From contig JAHBTU010000003.1 in assembly GCA_019638455.1 (NCBI GenBank), positions 558,001-622,000 on the forward strand: a stretch of DNA of 64,000 nt, given 5' to 3'. How positions within the stretch are numbered: position 1 is the stretch's first letter; the number at the start of each line of letters is the position of its first letter. The notes under the pieces were generated by a model that saw only the letters and a list, made by a program, of their open reading frames with translations, was not told the origin of the DNA and searched no databases. The position numbers and the translations under genes are program-made. The DNA is from Saprospiraceae bacterium. Lineage in GTDB: Bacteria; Bacteroidota; Bacteroidia; Chitinophagales; Saprospiraceae. This document shows positions 43,664 through 52,298 of this stretch, one piece after another.

Positions 43664-46600
43664 TCAATGTACTTCAAAGCCTGCCCGATAGGTGCCGCGC
43701 TCCGACTGAAGCACTAACCAGTAATGTCCCGGAACGGGGGCGGGCAAGCGGACGGGCAGCGTGTGAGTGCCTGCTGGCAGCGCCACCTTTTCCGATAGGA
43801 GCAGCTGCCCCAGTACGTTAAAGATGTGCATATTTCCATTCAGCGGTCGCTCTATTTCGACTTGAAGCCCGAACTGACCATCGTTGGGATTGGGCATGAG
43901 CAGGGCCGAGGCGATGCCCTCGATTTCTGTCGTGCCAATCGTGGTGATGCAATCCACCGTGAAGACATTAGAGACCGCCATCGCTGGTTGGGTACACGGA
44001 GGTAGGCTGACAGGCGTGGCTTCGCAGCGAATTTGGTCGCCGTTGGCAGCCGAAAAGAGGGTGTAAGTCGGGCCGTTCCAGACTGCTTGCCCATTTCGAT
44101 ACCAAAGGATATTGGCATTGGGGCCACCGTTGGCCACGTTGGCCGAGAAGGTCAGGTTAGGCCCCGGGCAACCCTCAGCCGTGATGGATACGGAGAGCGT
44201 GTTGGTTGGGTTGACTTGGACGGAGAGGGTTTGGGGCGCTGCGGTGCAGCCATTGGCAGTGCCAGCGACGGAGTAGGTGTATTGGCCGGGAGCCGGAGGA
44301 GTGGCTGTCACGGTGCTGCCGATATTGGTCAATAGGCCCACGCCGTTCCAGAGATATGTTTCGGCCCCAAAAGCATTCAATGTGACAGACTGCCCGACAC
44401 AAATCGTGTTGTTGTTGGCGCTGATACTGACTGTCGGGGTAGGATTAAATTGGACGACCAATGATTGTGGCGCTGCCGAGCAATTGTTGTTGCTGCCGAT
44501 GACTTGATAGGTGTAACTGCCCGGGATGGGCGGCTGTGCCGACACATTGCTGCCCGTGTTGTTGCTCAGGCCAGTACCTGACCATGTATATGTGGCAGCC
44601 CCAGTAGCGGTAAGGGTGACAGCATTGCCTACACAAGTGTTGGTGGACGAAGCGCTTACGCTCACTATGGGCGTGGCACTGAACTGTATGGTTGTTGACT
44701 GCGGGGCGCTGTTGCAGCCATTGGCGCTGCCTGTCACCTGATAGGTGTAGCTGCCTGGCGCGGTTGGCTGCGCCATTACCTGCGCGCCCGTTGTGGCGTT
44801 CAGCCCGCTACCCGACCAAACGTAGTCGTTGGCCCCGGAGGCGAGCAAAACAACTGATTCGCCGACGCAAGCAGTATTGCTTGATGCGCTCACGGTGACG
44901 GAGGGCGCGGGATTGAACTGCACCGACACCGATTGGGCGTTGCTGTTGCAGCCATTGCTATTGCCTGTCACCTGATAAGTATAATTGCCGGGCGAGCCGG
45001 GTTGGGCTGTCACTTGCGAACCCGTGTTGGCATTCAATCCGGTGCCTGTCCAAGTATAGGAACTAGCGCCAGTAGCAGTCAGCGTCACGCTTTCGCCTGT
45101 GCAAACGCTATTTGACGAGGCGGTGACGCTGACGGCAGGTGGGGCATTGAAAGAGAGGCTAACGGAGACGGGCGCAGCGGCGCAATTGTTGGTGCTGCCC
45201 GTCACTGTGTAAGTGTAGCTGCCTGCCGCATTGGGCGATGCCGTCACTTGCTCACCTGTGGTGGCGCTCAGGCCTTCGCCAGTCCAGACATATTGGTTGG
45301 CTCCATTGGCTTGTAAGGTGATGGGGCTGCCGACGCAAGCCTGATTGCCGGGCGAAGTGTTGATGCTGACGGGTGCAACCACCGTGATGTAGGCGGTTTT
45401 TTCCTCCACGTCCGAACCGCCCGCGTTGGAGGCTGACAACGCCACGGTGTAGATGCCGGGCTGATTGAATGTGGCTGAGGGGTTTTGCTGTGTGGACGTT
45501 TGCCCATTGCCAAAATTCCACGACCACGCGGTGGGAGAGTTGGTGGACAAGTCGGAAAAATTGACTACCAATGGGAATTGACCACAAGTGGAAGATGCGC
45601 TAAAGTTGGCGACTGGCGCTTGCACGCCATCTGAAATCTGAATGGTGTAATCTTCCACCTCACGCAGGTCGTTGACTTGGCAGGGGGTAGAGTAGTTGTC
45701 GAGGCTCATGCTCACCCGCATTCGAGTGGTTCCCACATTTGCAGCGGCAGGAATCGTGATAGTGCCCGTCACCGGGTTGTTGCTGGAGCCAGTAGATTGA
45801 AAAACTTGCTCCCCGCTGTCGTTGAAATCATTGTCCTTGTTGAAGTCAACCCACACGCGCCAATAGACGGTTTGTGGCGTAGCGTTGTTGTTGGGGGTGA
45901 GCGTGATATTGTAAGTGTTGCCTTTTTGAGCGTTTACGGTCAGATTCGTGTAGTTGCCATAGCCATAGTTGACCCCGCTGGTGTTGTTCAAATTGCTTGT
46001 AGCGACCCCAGCTATCCAGTGGTTCCAGCTGATGCCATAAGAGTAGCAGTACGGATCGCTCGCGCCGAGCGTGGTTACAAAAACGGAAGGCGACCAATCG
46101 CTAAAGTTGTTGGAGCCGCATTCGGTGCGCACCTGAAATTCGTATTGGGTGTTGGGAACACGATTGCCCCAAGTGACACCTGTGCCCGTGAAGATGTTGC
46201 CGTTGGACCAAGCCCCCCCGCCTGTGCGGACACGAGTTTGGTACCCAGTGGCTCCCGTCACCGCATTCCAGTTCAATGTCACATGGGCATATCCCACGCC
46301 CGTCTGTGCCAGCCCGGTAGGGGTGGCGCAGACGCTGCCGCAGCTGAGCGACAATTGGAAATTGCCGGAATTAGAGCCAAATCCGGTGACGTAGATGTAA
46401 TAGGTCTGGCCCGAAGTGGCGCTAAAATGAACGGTGCTGCGCGTGTTGGGCGAGCAGTTGCCGTCGTCGTCGTTGCCACTCACGCATACCAAGTTGGCAC
46501 ATGAGCCGGAGAACACGCCGATTTTGGTGTCGAAGTTGGTGCCGGGATGGCAAGTAGTCGCGGTGACAGACCCCGTTTGGCTTGCCGTGTAGCGGTACCA

Positions 46601-48823
46601 ACGCCCAGGAGCGGTATTCAAATCCGTGTCGCAGTTCGACACGGTTTGAGGAGCGCCGGAGGTGGTGCCAGTCACGGTGTTGCCGCAGGCGATGGTGGTG
46701 GCTTGGCTGCAATCGTTGGTGCTGCCTCCGCCAGTGCTGATGACCACGCCATAGTCCTCTACTTCGCCGTAGTCGAATTGGCTACACGGGTCTGGGGCAG
46801 TATTGTATCGCATGGCGACGCGCATTCGGGTGGTGCCTGTGGCAGCGTTGGCGGGCATGTTGAGTGTGCCTGTTTTTGTCCCGATGCTGGCGCTGCCGCC
46901 ATCGAACACCATTTCTCCGGCATCCGAAAAATCGCCGTCTTTGTTGAAGTCAATCCAGATGCGCCAGTATTCGGGGAATTGTACGCCAGTATATCCCGGC
47001 ACGAGCGTGACGGGATAATTCACTCCTTGCGACAGTTGTGCCGTGAGGTTGGTGAAATAGCCATAGCCGAGGTCGTCGCCAGAAGATTTGCTGAAGGAGC
47101 CGATTTGAATGGAGGAAATCCATTCGTCCGACGTGCTGTTGCCAAATGCGGGGCAGTAACCTGTGGCGACGATGCAGGCAGAGAGCGCGTTCACCCGGCC
47201 ATAACCCAACTGTGACGACCAAGAACCATTGGGCTGGCCAGACACATTGTTGTTGTAGGTGTATCCTCCCACCTTGTCGCAGGTGAATTCCAAGATGGCG
47301 CGTGCTTGCGTCTGGGTCAGCTCGGGGTTGGTGGAAAGTATCAAGGCCATCACGGAAGCGGCGTTGGGACAAGCGGCGGAGGTGCCGCCGTAGCTAATCG
47401 TGTAGTCGCCGCTATTGTATCCCGCTGGCCCTGCTATGTCGGTGGAGACAATCCAAACTCCCGGCGCGGCTACGTCCAGACCTGTGCCGTAGTTCGACCC
47501 CCAACTGGTGATGCCATCGCAGGAGCTGGGACTTTTTCGCTCGTCGCACATACTGGTGGCTCCGACAGAGATGGTGTTCGAGTAGAAAGAGGGATAGGAG
47601 ACGGGGGTCTGATTATCATTGCCTGCCGCGAACAGCACTGGCGAACCTTTTCCGCCTCTACCGTTGGTGACGGCGCTGGTGATGGCATTTTGCACAAAGG
47701 AGCTTGGCGAACCGCCGCCCCAAGAATTGCTCAACACGCTCGCTCCTCCCGTCTGCCAAGCCCAGTTGATGCCGTTGGCTTGCCATGTGGCGGTCGTGTA
47801 CCAGTTGTTCTGACCAGCTGGCGTGTAGGCGATACGCACTGGGACGATTTTGCAGTTGAACGCATTGCCAGCCAGCCCGATGTTGTTGTTGGCCACAGCG
47901 GCTATGATGCCGGCGCAAGCTGTGCCATGCGCGTCGTCGCCACTTGGGGCACCGCCGCCACCCAGTCCTGTGGCATCGTGCCCGGACAGTATATTGGCCG
48001 CCAAATCAGGATGATTGAGGTTGACACCGTCGTCGAGCACCGCCACTTTCACCGAGGCACTGCCGATGGTGATGTTCCAAGCAGGTTCCACATCCATGTC
48101 CGAGTCCTCCACACCGTCGTACACCCAATTGGAGCCATTCCAATATCGCCCTTCGTTGTCCTGCGACCATTGCGCTATTTGAAATGGGTCGTTGGTGCCG
48201 TATCCCTTCAAAATCAACAAGAAATTGACCTCCGCGAAGGCTGGCCGCCCTGTGGCAAAAAGCGCATTGGCCACTTCCAAGGCTCGTCCCATTTTGTTGT
48301 CACGAACTTTCACGACATACACCAAACTGTCAAATTCGTTTCTGACAGGTGGCTCCAAGTCTTTGGTGGCACATTCTTCAAGCAACCATTCGAGGTCGCG
48401 GCTGTGGCGCAACCCCACATTGATTTCGTGCAAAATACCTTGCCGCGTGCCGTCTGCGTAGCGCAGGAAAGGCGCGGCATAGGCAAGCTGTTGCAGGTCG
48501 TTGAGCCGCGACAACAATTCCCAGACTGCTTTCGGGGTTGTGCCCGGCTGTACTTCCAACACCGATGCGCCTAATTGTGGAAAATCAAGCGCAGGCGAGT
48601 AGGGCAACAACGCGGGTTCTCGCCGCAGCAAGGCCGCCCGTTGGTCGGCAGGCAGGCCTGCTGCAAATGCGACGAGGATGCGCGTGGTGTCCAACTCAAA
48701 AAACTGCCTGCCTTCAGGCCCGTTGGCGTAAAACGACTCGGGCTGGGCATAGGCGATTGAGTAAAACATGCCCAAAACAACGATGAGCACACAGGAGAGA
48801 TGGGTAGTAAAGGAATGCTTCAT
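43664..48823 (-). CDS. Large secreted subtilisin-like protease with T9SS sorting domain
   Basis: 1719 residues. Signal peptide (1-26, IAYAQ), a propeptide-like region to about 200, and an S8 catalytic domain with Asp264 in AVLDDGVN, His299 in DAHGTACAG and Ser482 in GGTSAACPN. Then a GEVED-like domain (EVEDYGVV), a pre-peptidase C-terminal type domain (YYIYVTGFGSNSGNFQLSL), fibronectin III, a second GEVED-like domain, a PKD domain (VNFSDLSTNSPTAWSWNFGNG), five near-identical Ig-like repeats of about 80 residues, one diverged Ig-like unit, and a type A T9SS domain (LLMPNPNDGQFGLQV). It should be an active surface or released protease. Confidence 0.95.
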   Translation of the reverse strand: MKHSFTTHLSCVLIVVLGMFYSIAYAQPESFYANGPEGRQFFELDTTRILVAFAAGLPADQRAALLRREPALLPYSPALDFPQLGASVLEVQPGTTPKAVWELLSRLNDLQQLAYAAPFLRYADGTRQGILHEINVGLRHSRDLEWLLEECATKDLEPPVRNEFDSLVYVVKVRDNKMGRALEVANALFATGRPAFAEVNFLLILKGYGTNDPFQIAQWSQDNEGRYWNGSNWVYDGVEDSDMDVEPAWNITIGSASVKVAVLDDGVNLNHPDLAANILSGHDATGLGGGGAPSGDDAHGTACAGIIAAVANNNIGLAGNAFNCKIVPVRIAYTPAGQNNWYTTATWQANGINWAWQTGGASVLSNSWGGGSPSSFVQNAITSAVTNGRGGKGSPVLFAAGNDNQTPVSYPSFYSNTISVGATSMCDERKSPSSCDGITSWGSNYGTGLDVAAPGVWIVSTDIAGPAGYNSGDYTISYGGTSAACPNAASVMALILSTNPELTQTQARAILEFTCDKVGGYTYNNNVSGQPNGSWSSQLGYGRVNALSACIVATGYCPAFGNSTSDEWISSIQIGSFSKSSGDDLGYGYFTNLTAQLSQGVNYPVTLVPGYTGVQFPEYWRIWIDFNKDGDFSDAGEMVFDGGSASIGTKTGTLNMPANAATGTTRMRVAMRYNTAPDPCSQFDYGEVEDYGVVISTGGGSTNDCSQATTIACGNTVTGTTSGAPQTVSNCDTDLNTAPGRWYRYTASQTGSVTATTCHPGTNFDTKIGVFSGSCANLVCVSGNDDDGNCSPNTRSTVHFSATSGQTYYIYVTGFGSNSGNFQLSLSCGSVCATPTGLAQTGVGYAHVTLNWNAVTGATGYQTRVRTGGGAWSNGNIFTGTGVTWGNRVPNTQYEFQVRTECGSNNFSDWSPSVFVTTLGASDPYCYSYGISWNHWIAGVATSNLNNTSGVNYGYGNYTNLTVNAQKGNTYNITLTPNNNATPQTVYWRVWVDFNKDNDFNDSGEQVFQSTGSSNNPVTGTITIPAAANVGTTRMRVSMSLDNYSTPCQVNDLREVEDYTIQISDGVQAPVANFSASSTCGQFPLVVNFSDLSTNSPTAWSWNFGNGQTSTQQNPSATFNQPGIYTVALSASNAGGSDVEEKTAYITVVAPVSINTSPGNQACVGSPITLQANGANQYVWTGEGLSATTGEQVTASPNAAGSYTYTVTGSTNNCAAAPVSVSLSFNAPPAVSVTASSNSVCTGESVTLTATGASSYTWTGTGLNANTGSQVTAQPGSPGNYTYQVTGNSNGCNSNAQSVSVQFNPAPSVTVSASSNTACVGESVVLLASGANDYVWSGSGLNATTGAQVMAQPTAPGSYTYQVTGSANGCNSAPQSTTIQFSATPIVSVSASSTNTCVGNAVTLTATGAATYTWSGTGLSNNTGSNVSAQPPIPGSYTYQVIGSNNNCSAAPQSLVVQFNPTPTVSISANNNTICVGQSVTLNAFGAETYLWNGVGLLTNIGSTVTATPPAPGQYTYSVAGTANGCTAAPQTLSVQVNPTNTLSVSITAEGCPGPNLTFSANVANGGPNANILWYRNGQAVWNGPTYTLFSAANGDQIRCEATPVSLPPCTQPAMAVSNVFTVDCITTIGTTEIEGIASALLMPNPNDGQFGLQVEIERPLNGNMHIFNVLGQLLLSEKVALPAGTHTLPVRLPAPVPGHYWLVLQSERGTYRAGFEVH

Positions 48824-48974
48824 AGAAGACTTTTTGATTGTGGTGAAAGGTTCGAGTTGTTTGAGGGGTGCTGGCTATCGCTTAAACTCAAATGATTTTG
48901 ACCTGTAGACCTCTATTCCATTGATTTGTATTTCATAGTCGTATCGCTCGTTCTTGCCGCGCTTGATGTTTTTT

Positions 48975-49076
48975 TGCTGGACATTTTTTTGTGCCACAAA
49001 GGCGCAAAGCATTTTAAATCAATAATTTTTTCTTCGAGTCTTTGCGACCTCGTGGCGAATTTGAAAATGTCCAGCA
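48975..49076. repeat. MITE-like element with perfect 13-base terminal inverted repeats
   Basis: TGCTGGACATTTT at 48975-48987 and its exact complement at 49064-49076. Inside are GCCACAAAGGCGCAAAG and, inverted, CTTTGCGACCTCGTGGC, so the whole folds into a hairpin. It is related to 38449-38570. Part of the 737-base gap 48824-49560, which holds repeats and a promoter but no gene. Confidence 0.85.
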
Positions 49077-49204
49077 GTGTGAATCGTGAGCCTTTTGCCC
49101 ATAAGGTTGCTCGGTACGCTCGTTGGTGCCCACATGCCGCGTCAATTTTTTTTGACGTTGGAAAATTTGGGCGCAAAAACCTGTGGGTGGCGTGTGGGGC
49201 ATAT

Positions 49205-49380
49205 ACCCAGATTAAATGAGGATTTGAACCTGCCGGTTGGCAAGGCAGGGATTTCCTTGATTGATTTGTATGATTTTCAAAGGATTGCGAGCACCGTTCG
49301 TTCTAAGCCACCTTGTCGGACCCTGTACTTAGGGGCTTGCCCGGCCAAGTGAAGCGGATGGGGCTGATTTGCGTTGACTA
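49205..49380. repeat. Dispersed repeat X, copy 2
   Basis: Matches the reverse complement of 20050-20180 over most of its length, with a 62-base insert near 49304-49366. It is followed directly by repeat Y, so X and Y form a composite here. Confidence 0.85.
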
Positions 49381-49385
49381 TAAAC

Positions 49386-49490
49386 ATCTCGCGTCGCCAG
49401 GTTTTTGGCATGGCTAAAAGCGCAATCTGCTCAATATCAGGGAGAGCAATCATGAGCATCCGATAAATCAAAGTAAATCAAGGTGTGATT
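49386..49490. repeat. Dispersed repeat Y, copy 2
   Basis: Contains GTCGCCAGGTTTTTGGCATG, then AAAGCGCAATCTGCTCAA, shared with copies at 4632 and 52121. It ends about 60 bases before the cytochrome c peroxidase promoter. Confidence 0.75.
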
Positions 49491-49547
49491 TCCCAACGCT
49501 TTTGCAAACATTTCCAAAACACCCTCTCGCCTCACTTTTTGCCTTCT

Positions 49548-49555
49548 TACTTTTG
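49548..49555 (+). promoter_or_regulatory. Candidate -7 box (TACTTTTG) just before the cytochrome c peroxidase ATG
   Basis: TACTTTTG matches TAnnTTTG and is five bases from the ATG. If used, transcription would start at or very near the initiator codon, giving a leaderless mRNA. Confidence 0.45.
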
Positions 49556-49560
49556 CCCCC

Positions 49561-50490
49561 ATGAATGTTCGGCCCACCATACTCGTTTTTGCCGCACTCG
49601 CCATCTTGCTGCTTTCCTTTGCCAAAGCCGATTTCCCAACGGCGGAGGAATTGGGCGAGCGCCTTTTTTCCGACCCTATTCTCTCGTTGGACAGCACGAT
49701 TAGTTGCGCCAGCTGCCACATCCCGCAATTTGCATTTGCCGATACCGCCCGCGTGAGCCGGGGCGTGGGTGGGCGCTTGGGCAAACGCAACTCGCCCGGC
49801 ATCACCAATATGTCGGCTCGGGCGCACTTTTTTTTCGATGGGCGGGCGCTCACGTTGGAGCAACAGGTGCTGATGCCAATTCAAGACACGCTGGAAATGC
49901 GCGCCACGCCGGAGCTGGTGACCATGCGCCTCCGCAGAAGCCCCGAATATGGCCCGGCATTCGTCCATCTTTTTGGAAAAGAAGCAGATATGGAGTCGTT
50001 GGCCAAGGTATTGGCTGATTTCATCCGTACCCTGGAGACCTCCGACACGCCTTTCGACCGCTGGATGATGGGCCAACCCAATCCCATGAGCGAGGCCGCC
50101 GTGCGGGGCCGCGAGATTTTTATGGATAAGGGAAAATGTTTTGACTGCCACTTTTCGCCAGACTTTACCGGCGATGAGTTTCGCAACATCGGCCTTTTCA
50201 ACGGCCAGAACCTGAATGATGTGGGGCGATTTGCCATCACAAGCGATAGCGCAGACTTGGGCAAAATGAAAGTGCCGGGACTGCGCAATGTGGCAGTCAC
50301 GGCACCCTATATGCACAACGGGATGTTCCAGACATTGGAAGAGGTGATTGACTACTACGACAATCCAAATGCGTTTGTGCACAACGCCATTGGGCGAGAT
50401 TCGCTCCTGTCGAAGCCGTTGGGACTGACGGCGCAGGAAAAATCAGACCTGAAGGTTTTTCTGGAGGCGCTGACCGACGCGCGATTCTGA
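49561..50490 (+). CDS. Di-haem cytochrome c peroxidase (CcpA/MauG family)
   Basis: 309 residues with an N-terminal signal (about 1-23). Two haem c sites are visible: CASCH (49-53) and CFDCH (193-197). Each lies in a cytochrome c-like domain, and the C-terminal TAPYMHNGMFQTLEEVIDYY is the usual family ending. It reduces periplasmic hydrogen peroxide using electrons from a c-type cytochrome or similar donor. The bcp gene converges six bases away, so two peroxide-removing enzymes meet here. Confidence 0.93.
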   Translation: MNVRPTILVFAALAILLLSFAKADFPTAEELGERLFSDPILSLDSTISCASCHIPQFAFADTARVSRGVGGRLGKRNSPGITNMSARAHFFFDGRALTLEQQVLMPIQDTLEMRATPELVTMRLRRSPEYGPAFVHLFGKEADMESLAKVLADFIRTLETSDTPFDRWMMGQPNPMSEAAVRGREIFMDKGKCFDCHFSPDFTGDEFRNIGLFNGQNLNDVGRFAITSDSADLGKMKVPGLRNVAVTAPYMHNGMFQTLEEVIDYYDNPNAFVHNAIGRDSLLSKPLGLTAQEKSDLKVFLEALTDARF

Positions 50491-50495
50491 GCGCG

Positions 50496-50951
50496 TCAGG
50501 CTTGGAGCAACTGCTCGGCGTGGTTGCCCGTGTCCACTTTGGCGATGATGCGCTCTATTTTGCCTGTTTCATCAATGACGAATGTGGTGCGATGGATGCC
50601 ATCGTAGGTGCGGCCCATGAATTTTTTGGGTCCCCACACACCATAAGCCTCGGCCACCGCGTGGTCTTCATCAGCTAACAGGCCAAAAGGCAAGCTGTAT
50701 TTTTCCTGAAACTTGACGTGCTTTTTCACCGAGTCGGGGCTGACCCCGAGTATCTCGTAGCCTCTGGCTTGGAAAGCACCATAGCCATCGCGCAGACTGC
50801 AAGCCTCGGCGGTGCAGCCGGGCGTGTCGTCTTTCGGATAAAAGTATAGCACGAGTTTTTTGCCTTTGTAGTCTGAAAGCCGCACGGTTTGGCCTTTTTC
50901 GTTGGAGGCCGAAAAATCGGGGGCGGCATCACCTTCTTTTAAGTGAAACAT
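50496..50951 (-). CDS. bcp: Thioredoxin-dependent peroxiredoxin, Bcp type
   Basis: 151 residues of the Bcp/PrxQ family. The peroxidatic cysteine is in DDTPGCTAEACSLRD, with the second Cys five residues later as in PrxQ forms with a resolving cysteine. It reduces peroxides in the cytoplasm with thioredoxin. ATG 50951 gives the standard MFHLKEGDAAPDFS start; the open frame to 51050 adds nothing conserved. The DUF4197 gene lies 118 bases upstream on the same strand. Confidence 0.94.
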   Translation of the reverse strand: MFHLKEGDAAPDFSASNEKGQTVRLSDYKGKKLVLYFYPKDDTPGCTAEACSLRDGYGAFQARGYEILGVSPDSVKKHVKFQEKYSLPFGLLADEDHAVAEAYGVWGPKKFMGRTYDGIHRTTFVIDETGKIERIIAKVDTGNHAEQLLQA

Positions 50952-51068
50952 ATTGACAGCGAATTGCGAGTGAAAAAACAATGAGACCCCGACGAAGGCT
51001 CGGAGGCTGAAAAACGGATGGGACAACGTGAGGCCGTTGCTTTTGTTCAAGCGCGGCCGTTTGTTGGC

Positions 51069-51788
51069 TCACTTCCGGTTGGAGTCTTGCTGCGCAAACA
51101 CCTTTTGGAGCAGCGCCGTGGAGCGAGCGCCTCTGTTGCGACGGATATTGCGCTCCTCCTCGGCGATTTTGCCAAACAAGCCGTCGAGCGCCTTGCGGGT
51201 CACATAGTCGTCGAGGTCGTTGTTCACCTTCGTCACGAGAGGGATTTTGTTGTAGGTGTCGGCGGCATTTCGCCAGAGATTGTTCGCGCCGATTTTGTCC
51301 AAAGAAGCCACGATTTTGGGGTTGAATTTTTCATAAAGTTGTTGGCTCGTGGTTCGGGTGAGGTATTCGGTAGCGGCGTTGTCGGCCCCCAAGAGAATGT
51401 TGCGGGCATCCTGAAAAGTCATTTGCCGAATGGCGCTCAAAAAGATTGGCCCGGCCTCTTTGGCCGCCTCTTCTGCGCCTCGGTTCATTTTTTCAATCAG
51501 CTCGTTTTCCAGATTGGCAAAGCCCGGCACGGGGCGCAGTTTGTCCGCCACCGTTCGTGCCTCTGGAGGTAGCAGGATTTTGTAGGCGCTTTTGAAATAG
51601 CCGTCGCGTTGCGAAAGGTTGTTCACGCCTTTTGTGACACCGCTGGAAAGCGCCTCTTTCAAGCCTCGACCGATTTCTTCCAACGTGGGGGCGGACAGCA
51701 CGCCATCGGTGACATCTTTGAGCGCATCGCACGATGAGTAGGCGAACACGCCAAGCAATAGCAACATGGAGAGAAAGTGTTTTTTCAT
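51069..51788 (-). CDS. DUF4197 family lipoprotein
   Basis: 239 residues. A lipoprotein-like signal (AYSSC, Cys near 20) precedes a helical domain with LKEALSSGVTKGVNNLSQRDGYFKS and YFTxK-like segments typical of DUF4197, whose function is unknown. ATG 51788 is chosen for the signal peptide. A CAAACC array begins nine bases upstream, so there is little room for a normal leader. Confidence 0.85.
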   Translation of the reverse strand: MKKHFLSMLLLLGVFAYSSCDALKDVTDGVLSAPTLEEIGRGLKEALSSGVTKGVNNLSQRDGYFKSAYKILLPPEARTVADKLRPVPGFANLENELIEKMNRGAEEAAKEAGPIFLSAIRQMTFQDARNILLGADNAATEYLTRTTSQQLYEKFNPKIVASLDKIGANNLWRNAADTYNKIPLVTKVNNDLDDYVTRKALDGLFGKIAEEERNIRRNRGARSTALLQKVFAQQDSNRK

Positions 51789-51796
51789 AATAAAGT

Positions 51797-51892
51797 GGGT
51801 TTGAAGGTTTGAGGGTTTGAGGGTTTGAAGGTTTGAGGGTTTGAAGGTTTGAGGGTTTGAAGGTTTGAGGGTTTGAAGGTTTCTGGTTTGAG
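51797..51892. repeat. Degenerate CAAACC array 4
   Basis: About 95 bases of GGTTTGAAGGTTTGAGG-type units on the plus strand, which is CAAACC on the coding strand of the DUF4197 gene. It begins nine bases from that gene's ATG, as array 1 does at the permease start. Confidence 0.9.
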
Positions 51893-51958
51893 TTGAGGGG
51901 GGCGAAGAATGTTCAGAAAAGTGTGTCAGACCCAGCGATTCTCGCATTGTCGGGTTCT

Positions 51959-52045
51959 GAGGTGTCATCCCGGAAGGATGGAGGGGTGACATCTCAAAAA
52001 CAGGCCGAGATGTCACCTTTTTCGTTTCTCAAAAAATGACACCTC
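51959..52045. repeat. Nested palindromes with an orphan terminator-like hairpin
   Basis: Outer arms GAGGTGTCAT (51959-51968) and its exact complement (52036-52045) enclose a perfect 11-base stem (51985-51995 with 52007-52017) that is followed by a T run on the plus strand. No plus-strand gene ends here. It lies in the 510-base gap 51789-52298, which otherwise holds repeats only. Confidence 0.7.
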
Positions 52046-52120
52046 TCACAAACCGAGAATAGCTGTGTCAAACCTTCGTGTCTCTGTGTTTTTTTTTATC
52101 ACTTCTAAGGGCGCATATAT

Positions 52121-52215
52121 GCCTCGCACCGCCAAGTTTTGGGCATGGTTGCAATCGCAATCTGCTCAAAATCATGAGCATCTGACAAATCCTGGTGAGT
52201 CAAGGCATATTTTTG
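52121..52215. repeat. Dispersed repeat Y, copy 3
   Basis: Begins GCCTCGCACCGCCAAGTTTT as copy 1 does and continues GGCATGGTTGCAATCGCAATC. The bases before it carry TCGTGTCTCTGTGTTTT, the complement of a motif in the 7853-8486 array. Confidence 0.75.
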
Positions 52216-52298
52216 GGCAGTCTGGGGTTGGGGGACACAATGGGAACAAAACGGGAAATGATGCTTCGGGTTTTTAAAAAAAACAAAAAACGTGGTGG

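Noticed and set aside
47306..48574. A 422-codon plus-strand frame opposite the subtilase
   Set aside because: Antisense shadow of the catalytic domain, whose active-site motifs are intact on the other strand.
49277..49471. Short minus-strand frame across repeats X and Y with a MPKTWR peptide that recurs near 52105
   Set aside because: The peptide recurs because repeat Y recurs; the frame is not kept in copy 1 at 4632, so coding is not supported.
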